Source: Rhodospirillales bacterium (GTDB lineage Bacteria > Pseudomonadota > Alphaproteobacteria > Rhodospirillales > 2-02-FULL-58-16). Taken from it: 7,222 nucleotides of DNA. Below the pieces are notes generated by a model that saw only the letters and a list, made by a program, of their open reading frames with translations, searched no databases and had not been told where the DNA came from. Both the position numbers and the translations under genes were made by a program. Positions 1-6,214 of this stretch are shown here, in pieces; within the stretch, counting starts at the first letter, position 1, and every line of letters begins with the position of its first letter. The stretch is from contig JAJFIG010000186.1 of the NCBI GenBank assembly GCA_021775195.1, positions 1 through 7,222 of the forward strand, written 5' to 3'.

Positions 1-307
1 AAGCGGTGATCCGGGCGATGCTGTCGGTGGGGATGCGCCAGCCCTCGCGAACCCCGAGGTCGACCCGGAAGCGCATGCGGCCTTCCTCCGGCATCGGCGT
101 GATCTCCTCCACCTGGCCGATGGGATAGCCCTCGTAGAGAACCTGGGTCCCGAACTTGATGCCGGTGACGTTGTCGAACACGGTGTAATAGGGATCGGTG
201 GCCCCGGTTCGCCCGGTAAGCACGGCCAGCGCCACGATCAGGGCGGCGAGCATGGCAAGGACGAAGGTCCCGACGAGGACGTAATTGGTCTTGCTGGTCC
301 TGATCAC
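1..307 (-). CDS. MCE/MlaD-family lipid transporter substrate-binding protein, N-terminal part (runs off left edge)
   Basis: About 102 residues are visible, beginning VIRTSKTNYVLVG. A single hydrophobic segment at residues ~9-30 would anchor the protein in the inner membrane. It is followed by the start of an MCE (MlaD) domain at ~39-102, with typical text such as YTVFDNVTGIKFGTQVLYEG. Known MlaD proteins form hexameric rings in the periplasm that pass phospholipids to or from the MlaFE ABC transporter. The GTG start at 307-305 is chosen because a good Shine-Dalgarno GGAGG lies six bases upstream and because it overlaps the ATPase stop as GTGA. The position after the permease and ATPase genes fits an mla-type operon. 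The C-terminal end is outside the window, so total length and number of MCE domains are unknown. Confidence 0.9.
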   Translation of the reverse strand, partial: MIRTSKTNYVLVGTFVLAMLAALIVALAVLTGRTGATDPYYTVFDNVTGIKFGTQVLYEGYPIGQVEEITPMPEEGRMRFRVDLGVREGWRIPTDSIARITA

Positions 308-1137
308 ACCCGTCCTCCGTCCACATCCTCGCCGGTCAGCCTTCTCAGATATTCGTCGGGGTCGATTGTATCGGTTTCGGCGCGCCGGTTGAGTAGGTTC
401 TGTATGCGTTCGCTGGGATGAGCACGGACCTCGTCCACGGTACCGGTGAACAGCACCTCCCCATTATCCAGCAGGGTCATGCGGTCGGCAATCTTGCAGG
501 CGCTCTCGACCTCGTGGGTGACCACCACGATGGTCATGCCGAGGGCGCCACGAAGCCGCAGGATGAGGTCGTCCAGGGCCGACGCCACCACCGGGTCGAG
601 GCCCGCCGAGGGCTCATCACAGAACAGGATTCTCGGATCCATGATAATGGCGCGGGCAAAGGCCGCGCGCTTGGTCATGCCCCCCGACAGCTCCGCCGGC
701 ATCAGGTTCTCGAAGCCCGCCAAATCCACCACCTCGAGCTTGAGGCGGGCCATGATCTCCATGGTCGTAGGGTCCAGGTCCGTGTGTTCGTGCAGCGGCA
801 GCATGATGTTGTCGCCGACGGACATAGAGCTGAACAGCGCACCGCCCTGGAAAGCGACGCCGATCTTCTTGCGCAAATCGGACATCTGCCGGGCGTTCAG
901 GGTGCTGGTGTCCTCGCCGAGCAGGCGGATGGTGCCGGACGTGCGTCGCTCGAGCCCCAGGATGTGGCGCAGAAGGGTGCTCTTGCCCGAACCGCTGCCG
1001 CCCATGATGACCATGATCTCGCCCTCGCGCACATCCAGGCTGACGCCCTTGAGGATCAGGCGCGAGCCGAAGTGGGCCACCAGGTCGCTGACTTCGACGA
1101 CCTTGGCCGGTGCGGGGTATTCGACGGCCGCGCCCAT
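304..1137 (-). CDS. MlaF-like ABC transporter ATP-binding protein
   Basis: A 277-residue cytoplasmic ATPase expected to power the MlaE-like permease encoded just upstream. All ABC motifs are intact: Walker A GGSGSGKST (46-54), Q-loop Gln97 in AFQGGALF, signature LSGGM (150-154), Walker B ILFCDE (170-175) with Glu175, D-loop SAGLDP, and H-loop His208 in VVVTHEV. The text GALFSSMSVGDNIMLPLHEHT and LMPAELSGGM is characteristic of the MlaF/Mkl subfamily rather than of importers in general. A C-terminal tail of about 30 residues follows the ABC core; in E. coli MlaF the C-terminal extension takes part in MlaF-MlaB contacts, so a STAS partner is plausible. The ATG is one base after the permease stop, with no strong Shine-Dalgarno, consistent with translational coupling. 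Whether the transporter works towards or away from the outer membrane cannot be read from sequence. Confidence 0.93.
   Translation of the reverse strand: MGAAVEYPAPAKVVEVSDLVAHFGSRLILKGVSLDVREGEIMVIMGGSGSGKSTLLRHILGLERRTSGTIRLLGEDTSTLNARQMSDLRKKIGVAFQGGALFSSMSVGDNIMLPLHEHTDLDPTTMEIMARLKLEVVDLAGFENLMPAELSGGMTKRAAFARAIIMDPRILFCDEPSAGLDPVVASALDDLILRLRGALGMTIVVVTHEVESACKIADRMTLLDNGEVLFTGTVDEVRAHPSERIQNLLNRRAETDTIDPDEYLRRLTGEDVDGGRV
314..318 (-). promoter_or_regulatory. Ribosome binding site for the MCE/MlaD gene
   Basis: GGAGG on the minus strand lies six bases before the GTG at 307 and inside the 3' end of the ATPase gene. It is the best Shine-Dalgarno in the operon and decides the GTG start of the MCE gene. 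Confidence 0.7.
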
Positions 1138-1138
1138 G

Positions 1139-1966
1139 TCAGCGGGTCACCAGGAAAGCAAACGCCATGTCGGTGACGACGATGGCCGAGATCGACTGCA
1201 CTACCGCCCGGGTGGTGACCCGGCCAACACCCTCGGCCCCGCCGCTGACCGAGGCCCCGTTGGCAACGCCGATCAGCGCGATCAGGACGGCGAAGATGGC
1301 GCTTTTGCTGAGACCGTGCATGACGTGGTCCGTATTCAGGATTTCGATCGTCTGGTCGATATAGGCGGCCATGCTGATGCCCAGGTCGACGCCGACGAAG
1401 ACCCCGGCGGCGAATAGCGCCACCAGGTCGCTGAAGATGGTCAGCGCCGGGACCATGATTATCATCGCGAACAGCGCCGGCGCCACCAGGAAGCGGACCG
1501 GGTTCACCCCCATGGCGTCGAGGGCGTCGATCTCCTGGTTGATGGTCATGGTGCCGAGGCGCGCCGCCAGCGCCGAGCCCGACCGCCCGGCGATGATGAT
1601 ACCGGTGATCAGGGGCGCGAACTCGCGGGTCACCGACAGCGCGATGCCGATGACGACCCGGGATTCGGCGCCGAACAGTTTCAAGGTATGGATCCCCTGG
1701 ATCGCCAGCATGACGCCGATGGTCGCCGCCATGGTGGCGATGATGGGAATCGCGCGGACACCGATTTCCATCATCTGCAGGATCACCGAGCCCAGGCGCA
1801 CGGGCTGGCGCTGGCGCGGCCCGGCGACGAGCCAGTAGAGGCTGCCGCCGAGAAGCGCTCCGTAGACGCCGAATATCTCCACCGCCGCCACCGTGCGCCT
1901 GCCGACGCCTGCCGCCAGGCGCGTCAGCGGCCCGTGATCACCGGCGGTCATGGCCGGTCCCGTCAC
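1139..1966 (-). CDS. MlaE-like ABC transporter permease
   Basis: A 275-residue multi-pass inner-membrane permease of the MlaE family, the transmembrane partner of the MlaF-like ATPase. Family signatures are clear: SVTREFAPLITGIIIAGRSGSALAA-type text around residues 111-135, followed by EIDALDAMGVNP (145-156), matching the conserved E..L..M.V.P region of MlaE. Hydrophobic segments lie near residues 30-48, 70-92, 105-127, 158-195, 222-240 and 255-272. The first possible start is a GTG at 1966, overlapping the STAS stop as GTGA; an ATG at 1951 (five codons in) is an alternative, and neither has a strong Shine-Dalgarno. The N-terminal ~60 residues before the core domain resemble the usual MlaE amphipathic and first-helix region. 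Its substrate is presumably phospholipid or a related hydrophobic compound, inferred from family only. Confidence 0.92.
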   Translation of the reverse strand: MTGPAMTAGDHGPLTRLAAGVGRRTVAAVEIFGVYGALLGGSLYWLVAGPRQRQPVRLGSVILQMMEIGVRAIPIIATMAATIGVMLAIQGIHTLKLFGAESRVVIGIALSVTREFAPLITGIIIAGRSGSALAARLGTMTINQEIDALDAMGVNPVRFLVAPALFAMIIMVPALTIFSDLVALFAAGVFVGVDLGISMAAYIDQTIEILNTDHVMHGLSKSAIFAVLIALIGVANGASVSGGAEGVGRVTTRAVVQSISAIVVTDMAFAFLVTR

Positions 1967-2298
1967 CGGTTGTCGGCAAAGGCATCATCCAGGGTCCCGT
2001 GGATGGTGAAGACTTTGTCCAGGTGAGCGAGCTGGAACACCCGGAGCGCCGATTCGCTGACCGCCACCAGGGCGAACCCCAGGTCCCGCTTGCGCGCCGT
2101 CTGCAGGGCCTCGACCAGCGAGGCAACGCCCGAACTATCGATGTAGTCGACCCCGGAGAGGTCGACCAGGACCGGGTGTTCCCCGGCGACGGCTTCCAGC
2201 AGGACCTTGCGTGCCTGGGGCGAGTTCTGCAGGTCGACATCGCCCGCGAAGGCGACGACGGTGGTTCCCGCCCGTTCCGTGACCTCATGTTTCATCAT
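1963..2298 (-). CDS. STAS-domain protein (anti-sigma-factor-antagonist / MlaB-like)
   Basis: A 111-residue single STAS domain. The fold is supported by the pattern VVAFAGDVDL (14-23), PVLVDLSGVDYIDSSGVASLVEAL (42-65) and FALVAVSESALRVFQLAHLDKVF (75-97). The motif D54-S55-S56-G57 matches the phosphorylated loop of SpoIIAA/RsbV-type antagonists; by alignment with SpoIIAA, Ser56 would be the acceptor. Two roles are possible. It could be the MlaB-type subunit that binds the MlaF-like ATPase, supported by the directly following permease and ATPase genes. It could also be the substrate of the phosphatase/kinase fusion encoded just upstream, supported by the ATGA overlap with that gene. Both could be true. 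The first of two consecutive ATGs (2298, 2295) is annotated; the second is equally possible. Confidence 0.9.
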   Translation of the reverse strand: MMKHEVTERAGTTVVAFAGDVDLQNSPQARKVLLEAVAGEHPVLVDLSGVDYIDSSGVASLVEALQTARKRDLGFALVAVSESALRVFQLAHLDKVFTIHGTLDDAFADNR

Positions 2299-4037
2299 GG
2301 CATCCGTTTGACCATCCTCAGGAGATTGCCGCCGCCGGGGGGTGCCGAATACGCAACCTCGTCCATGACCTCGCGGATCAGGTGGGTGCCCAGCCCCCCC
2401 GGGCGCACGTCGTCCAGGTCCCTTGGCCGCACCCGCCCGGTGTCTATGGGCGGGGCGAAATCGCGGATACGAAAGATCAGCCGGCCGGGCTCGCAGCGGA
2501 TTTCAAGAACGATCTCGCCCTGCGCCTCATCCCTGTAGGCATGGCGGATGACGTTCTGGCAGGCCTCGTCTACGGCCAGCACCAGGTCCCGGGCCGTCTG
2601 CGCGTCACAGGGGCAGCGCGACATCGCCTCCGCGACCGCGCCACGCACCTGTTTCAGCCGCCCGGCCTGCGCCGGAACGGTCAGCGCGAGCAGGACCTCG
2701 CCGCCGTCCTCAGAACTTGTTTCGTTTCCCACGGGCCGGTTTTCCGCTTCTCGTCCGTCATCGATGGCAAGGATCGTCAGATCATCGCGCAGGGTTGTGT
2801 CCCCGCGCGTGATTCGGTCGATGACCGCCGCCAGGCGGACCGGAATGGTCGCCGAACCGTGTTCCCGGATCAATGCCTTCAGACCCCCGACCTCCAGGGT
2901 ATCGCCCCCATCAACGAAACCTTCGGTCACACCGTCAGTGAAAACGTACAGCGCGCCGCCGTCAAGGTTGAGCTCGTTCTCGGGCAGGGGCACTCCCGGA
3001 ACCGGCGACGGCGAAATCCCCAGCGGCGGCGCCCCCGCCGGTACCGCCGTGAAGGTGTCGTCGCGTCCATGGAAAAGGGGCGGCTCGTGTCCGGCGTTGG
3101 CGAGCCGCACCGATCCCGTGGCAGGGTCGTAGACGCCGGCGACCATGGTCACGAACATCCCCCGGGTCGCGGTCTCGGCGATTTCGTCGTTGAGCACCGC
3201 CAGAAGCCGCCCCGGTTCCGGCACTGTCTTGCCCAGACAGCGGTAAAGGCTGGCGGTTTTGGCCATCAGCAGGGCGGCGTTCATGCCCTTGCCGGAGACG
3301 TCGCCGAGGTTGAAGCAGATGCGCCCGTCCGCGAGGGCGAAAAAATCATAGAAGTCGCCAGAGACCGTGCGCGCCGGAACATTGACGCCGTGGACCGGGA
3401 ACGAGTCGTCGCCCGGTTCCGGCAGCAGGCTGCGCTGGATTTCCGCCGCCAGCTCCAGTTCCCGGCGCACCCGTTCCTGCTCGACCAGGGCCTCGGCCAT
3501 GCGCGCGTTGAGGATCGCCAGAGCCGCCGAGGAAGCGAGGGTCTGCAGGACGTGCAGATCGTCATCGGTGAACAGGGCGTCCCCGCTGCGCTTGTTGATA
3601 AGCTCGATCGCGCCGATGCGCTGGTCCTGGACGCTCATCGGCGCGCACAAGATGGAGCGTGTCGTATAGCCGGTCTGGGCGTCGACGCCGGGGTTGAAGC
3701 CGGGGTCGTCGGTGGTGTCGTGAACCACCTCGCCGACGTTGTTCTGCACGCAGCGCCCGACGATGCCGGCGTCCGCCGCCAGGGTCATGCCGGTGATTTC
3801 GGTGGCGCCGCAGCAGGCATGGCAGCGCAGGGTTTCGCCCGCCTCGTCGAGGAGGAACAACGCCCCGCCGGCGGCGTCCAGGTGCCCGGTGATGCGGGCC
3901 ACGGCCCGGGCCAGGGTCTTGTCGATGTCCAGGGAAGCGGCGAAGTCCCGGCCCATTGTGGCCAGTAGTTCCAGATGGTCGGTGATCCGTTCCTCGCCGT
4001 CGGCGAAGGAGTCCATCGCGTTGGATTGCCCGGTCAT
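2295..4037 (-). CDS. GAF - SpoIIE/PP2C phosphatase - HATPase (RsbW-like) fusion regulator
   Basis: A 580-residue soluble regulator with three modules. A GAF sensor domain spans ~20-180. A short helical linker (~180-205, AEALVEQERVRRELELAAEI) leads to a SpoIIE/RsbU-type PP2C phosphatase at ~205-427, with metal-binding motifs SGDFYDF (226-232), GDVSGKG (245-251), FTDGVTE (366-372) and RDDLTILAI (417-425). A GHKL ATPase/kinase domain at ~445-580 follows, with N box LAVDEACQNVIRHAY (487-501; Glu491, Asn495), a G1-like IRDFAPPID (524-532) and G2 GGLGTHLIREVMDEV (547-561). Known relatives with kinase and phosphatase in one chain (SypE, HsbR) act on a STAS partner, and here a STAS gene overlaps the stop codon. 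ATG 4037 is chosen because it starts just after phaC; ATG 4016 is an alternative, and neither has a clear Shine-Dalgarno. The frame stays open upstream inside phaC, but that part is an antisense-free shadow frame without domain sense. The GAF domain has a Cys-rich stretch, RCHACCG (71-77). Confidence 0.93.
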   Translation of the reverse strand: MTGQSNAMDSFADGEERITDHLELLATMGRDFAASLDIDKTLARAVARITGHLDAAGGALFLLDEAGETLRCHACCGATEITGMTLAADAGIVGRCVQNNVGEVVHDTTDDPGFNPGVDAQTGYTTRSILCAPMSVQDQRIGAIELINKRSGDALFTDDDLHVLQTLASSAALAILNARMAEALVEQERVRRELELAAEIQRSLLPEPGDDSFPVHGVNVPARTVSGDFYDFFALADGRICFNLGDVSGKGMNAALLMAKTASLYRCLGKTVPEPGRLLAVLNDEIAETATRGMFVTMVAGVYDPATGSVRLANAGHEPPLFHGRDDTFTAVPAGAPPLGISPSPVPGVPLPENELNLDGGALYVFTDGVTEGFVDGGDTLEVGGLKALIREHGSATIPVRLAAVIDRITRGDTTLRDDLTILAIDDGREAENRPVGNETSSEDGGEVLLALTVPAQAGRLKQVRGAVAEAMSRCPCDAQTARDLVLAVDEACQNVIRHAYRDEAQGEIVLEIRCEPGRLIFRIRDFAPPIDTGRVRPRDLDDVRPGGLGTHLIREVMDEVAYSAPPGGGNLLRMVKRMP

Positions 4038-4069
4038 GGCGCCACTATGCCCCGTTTCCGCAACGCCGG

Positions 4070-5872
4070 TCACTCGGAAAGGCGGACCTTGACGTAGGAG
4101 CCGGGGGCATCCTCGATGGCCTTGAGCCCGCCCGTGCCCGGAACCCTGGCCGCCACCTGCTTCTTGGGCCCGCGCCGCCCGAGCCAGGCATCCCAGTCGG
4201 GCCACCACGAGCCTTCGTGCTGCTTGGCGCCCTTGAGCCAAGTGTCCGGACTCTTGGCGTTCCTGGCGTTGGTCCAGTGACAGTACTTGTTGGCCACCGG
4301 CGGGTTGACCACCCCGGCGATGTGCCCCGACGCCGCCAGCACGAACTTCACCGGTCCTGAATAAAGATGAGTTGCGGCATAGGTGGACTTCCACGGCGCG
4401 ATATGGTCTTCGCGGGTCGAGATGATGTAGACCGGCACCGTGATCTTCCTCAGGTCGATGGGCACTCCGTCGAGGGTAACGCCGCCCGGTTCCACGACCT
4501 TGTTCTCCAGGTACATGTTGCGCAGGTAAAATCCGTGCATCATCGCCGGCATGCGGGTGGAATCCGAATTCCAGTAAAGCAGATCGAAGGGCAGCGGGTC
4601 GCGTCCCATGAGGTAGTTGTTGACGACGAAGGACCAGATCAGGTCGTTGTCCCGCATCATGTTGAAGACCGTCGCCATCTGGCTGCCTTCCAGGTAGCCG
4701 AGGCTGTTCATGTGGTCCTCCAACAGGTCGAGCTGCTCCTCGTCGATGAAGACCTCGAGCTCGCCGGCGTCCTCGAAGTCCACCATCGTGGTGAGGAAGG
4801 TGGCGGTGGCGATTCGCTCGTCCCCCTTGGCCGCCATGTAGGCCAGGGTGCAGGCCGTCAGGGTGCCGCCGATGCAATAGCCGACGATGTTGGTCTTAGC
4901 CTCGCCGGTGGCTTTCTCGATGGCGTCCAGCGCCGCCAGCGGCCCCTCCAGCATGTAGTCGTCGAAGGTCTTGTGGGCGTGGGTTTCATCCGGGTTGACC
5001 CAGGAGATGACAAACACGGTATGGCCCTGGTCCACCGCCCACTTGATGAACGAGTTTCTCGGTTGCAGGTCGAGGACATAGAACTTGTTGATCCACGGCG
5101 GCACGACCAGCAGCGGGCGCTGGCACACGGTGTCCGTGCCCGGCGCATACTGGACGAGCTGCATGAGGTCGTTCTGGTAGACCACCTTGCCCGGACTCGC
5201 CGCCACGTTCTCGCCCAGGACGAAGGCGTCGGCGTCGGTCATGGAGATTCGGAGCTGGCCCTTGCCCTTCTCCAGGTCGCCGAGCATGTTGTCCAGTCCC
5301 TTGACCAGGTTCTCGCCCTTCGAATCCAAGGTCTTGCGCAGGACCTTGGGATTGGTGGCGACGAAGTTGCTGGGTGCCAGGGCGTTGATGAACTGGCGGG
5401 TATAGAAGTCCACCTTGCGGGCTGTCCGGCGGTCCAGCCCCTCGACGTCGCGCACCGTCGACTGGATCCACTGCGACGTCAGCAGGTAGGACTGCTTGAC
5501 GAAGTCGAACACCAGCCCCTCGTCCCAGGCCTCGTCCTTGAAGCGTCGGTCGCCCTTTTCCGGCACAACCACCGGCTCCGGCTCTTTGCCCATCATCCGC
5601 TCCGCCGTCGCCTGCCAGAGGCCGATGTAGTCCTGCCACAGCCGCGCCTGGGCCTCGGCCAGCTTCGCCGGGTCCGCCATCAGGCGGGTCGACATGTCGA
5701 TGAAGGCCTTGCTGACAACTCCGGGATCGGGGATCGAGAACCCGTCCGAGTGAGCCTGGCGTTCGATGAAGGTATTGACGATCCGCTGGCTGCGCTCGGC
5801 GATGTCGGCCATGGCCTGAGCCCACTGGTCGGCTTCCGTGGCCTGGTCCGTGGTTTCCGGTCGCTCCGTCAT
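4070..5872 (-). CDS. phaC: Class I polyhydroxyalkanoate (PHA/PHB) synthase
   Basis: A 600-residue enzyme that polymerises (R)-3-hydroxyacyl-CoA into polyhydroxyalkanoate on the surface of storage granules. The N-terminal PhaC_N region covers ~50-270, followed by an alpha/beta-hydrolase core. The catalytic residues are visible: Cys333 in the lipase-like box GYCIGGT (331-337), Asp489 in STREDHIAPW, and His517 in SGHIAGVVNPP. Length and motifs match class I synthases, which act alone without PhaE or PhaR. The C-terminal WWPDWDAWL is also typical. The start MTERPETTDQ at 5872 is chosen for its G-rich upstream stretch and because it gives a usual N terminus; a GTG at 5908 would add 12 residues and overlap the divergent operator. 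No phaA, phaB, phasin or phaR gene lies nearby. It is the first gene of the minus-strand series, 32 bases ahead of the GAF-SpoIIE gene. Confidence 0.96.
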   Translation of the reverse strand: MTERPETTDQATEADQWAQAMADIAERSQRIVNTFIERQAHSDGFSIPDPGVVSKAFIDMSTRLMADPAKLAEAQARLWQDYIGLWQATAERMMGKEPEPVVVPEKGDRRFKDEAWDEGLVFDFVKQSYLLTSQWIQSTVRDVEGLDRRTARKVDFYTRQFINALAPSNFVATNPKVLRKTLDSKGENLVKGLDNMLGDLEKGKGQLRISMTDADAFVLGENVAASPGKVVYQNDLMQLVQYAPGTDTVCQRPLLVVPPWINKFYVLDLQPRNSFIKWAVDQGHTVFVISWVNPDETHAHKTFDDYMLEGPLAALDAIEKATGEAKTNIVGYCIGGTLTACTLAYMAAKGDERIATATFLTTMVDFEDAGELEVFIDEEQLDLLEDHMNSLGYLEGSQMATVFNMMRDNDLIWSFVVNNYLMGRDPLPFDLLYWNSDSTRMPAMMHGFYLRNMYLENKVVEPGGVTLDGVPIDLRKITVPVYIISTREDHIAPWKSTYAATHLYSGPVKFVLAASGHIAGVVNPPVANKYCHWTNARNAKSPDTWLKGAKQHEGSWWPDWDAWLGRRGPKKQVAARVPGTGGLKAIEDAPGSYVKVRLSE

Positions 5873-5902
5873 TGTTGGGCCCCCCGTATCCGGACAAATT
5901 CC

Positions 5903-5933
5903 TTGCACCTATAGTTACTACAGGTTTGATAGT
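5903..5933 (+). promoter_or_regulatory. MerR-family type promoter and operator for merF
   Basis: A -35-like TTGCAC (5903-5908) and a -10-like GATAGT (5928-5933) are separated by 19 bases, the unusually long spacer typical of promoters activated by MerR-family regulators. The spacer region is filled by a 9-1-9 inverted repeat, ACCTATAGTTACTACAGGT (5907-5925), with one mismatched pair. Its CTATAGT/ACTAnAG form resembles operators of the lead/cadmium/zinc branch (PbrR, CadR, ZntR) more than the GTAC-containing mer operator; this comparison is from memory. A MerR-type regulator encoded elsewhere is inferred. The dyad lies 35 bases upstream of the divergent phaC start and might also affect it. Confidence 0.72.
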
Positions 5934-5948
5934 GGCGCCACGAGGATG

Positions 5949-5953
5949 AAGGA
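5949..5953 (+). promoter_or_regulatory. Ribosome binding site for merF
   Basis: AAGGA lies eight bases before the ATG at 5962, a good Shine-Dalgarno that supports the annotated start and the reality of this short gene. Confidence 0.7.
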
Positions 5954-5961
5954 ACCGGTTC

Positions 5962-6174
5962 ATGACCAACGGCCGCCTGCTCGCCACCGGTATCATCGGC
6001 ACGATCGTTGCCGCCATCTGCTGTTTCACGCCGGCGCTGGTCGTCCTGTTGGGGGCGGTGGGGCTGTCGGCGTGGCTGGGCTGGCTTGATTTCGTTCTTC
6101 TTCCGGCCCTAGCCGGGTTCGCCCTGCTGACGGGCTTCGCCCTGCATCAACGAAGGAGAGGGCGATCCGGTTAA
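5962..6174 (+). CDS. merF: MerF-like small mercury(II) transport membrane protein
   Basis: A 70-residue protein with two transmembrane segments (~8-33 and ~40-62) and a basic C-terminal tail. It matches the MerF family along its length: IIGTIVAAICCFTPALVVLLGAVGLSAWLGWLDF-type text in helix 1 and the loop, then VLLPALAGFALLTGFAL in helix 2. MerF carries Hg(II) across the inner membrane to cytoplasmic mercuric reductase. The vicinal cysteines Cys20-Cys21 followed by FTP are the expected metal-binding pair. The second, C-terminal cysteine pair of classical plasmid MerF is absent; the tail is HQRRRGRSG. No merA, merP, merT or merR gene lies in the window, so substrate specificity for mercury is inferred from family. 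It stands alone on the plus strand, divergent from phaC and convergent with the DUF2189 gene, behind a MerR-type promoter. Confidence 0.85.
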   Translation: MTNGRLLATGIIGTIVAAICCFTPALVVLLGAVGLSAWLGWLDFVLLPALAGFALLTGFALHQRRRGRSG

Positions 6175-6196
6175 ATGGAACCGGTTTGCCGGATCG
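6163..6196 (+). terminator. Hairpin at the merF 3' end, possible terminator
   Basis: CGATCCGG (6163-6170) and CCGGATCG (6189-6196) form a perfect 8-base-pair stem with an 18-base loop spanning the merF stop codon. A competing 6-base-pair stem, CCGGTT/AACCGG, lies at 6167-6184. The position between two convergent genes suits a bidirectional transcription stop, but there is no T-run on either strand, so this is a weak call. Confidence 0.35.
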
Positions 6197-6214
6197 TGCT
6201 CCAGCGGCCGCCGC

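Noticed and set aside
4038..4877. Upstream in-frame extension of the GAF-SpoIIE gene deep into phaC (860 codons in total).
   Set aside because: This stretch overlaps the well-supported C-terminal part of phaC in another frame, is rich in Arg/Gly/His as GC-rich shadow frames are, and shows no domain. A start at 4037 gives a complete three-domain protein.
5873..5908. GTG start at 5908 for phaC, adding 12 residues.
   Set aside because: The extension (QGICPDTGGPT) is not like a PhaC N terminus and would overlap the operator dyad; MTERPETTDQ at 5872 is the more usual beginning. It cannot be fully excluded.
4367..5914. A 515-codon open frame on the plus strand antisense to phaC, and similar long plus-strand frames at 2382-3968 and 6248-7045.
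   Set aside because: High GC leaves few stop codons in antisense frames. The translations are low-complexity His/Arg/Val-rich text with no recognisable family, opposite to genes with intact catalytic motifs.
4038..5940. Shared 11-base ATAGTGGCGCC just before the GAF-SpoIIE start (minus strand, 4048-4038) and in the merF leader (plus strand, 5930-5940).
   Set aside because: Matches of this length are expected by chance several times in a 7-kb window compared with both of its strands, and the two sites have no common position relative to the promoter.
5951..6186. The 10-base sequence GGAACCGGTT on both sides of merF (5951-5960 and 6177-6186), like short direct repeats of a mobile insertion.
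   Set aside because: The first copy overlaps the ribosome binding site and the second a hairpin. Similar ACCGGT strings recur elsewhere in this GC-rich window, and there is no transposase or inverted terminal repeat.
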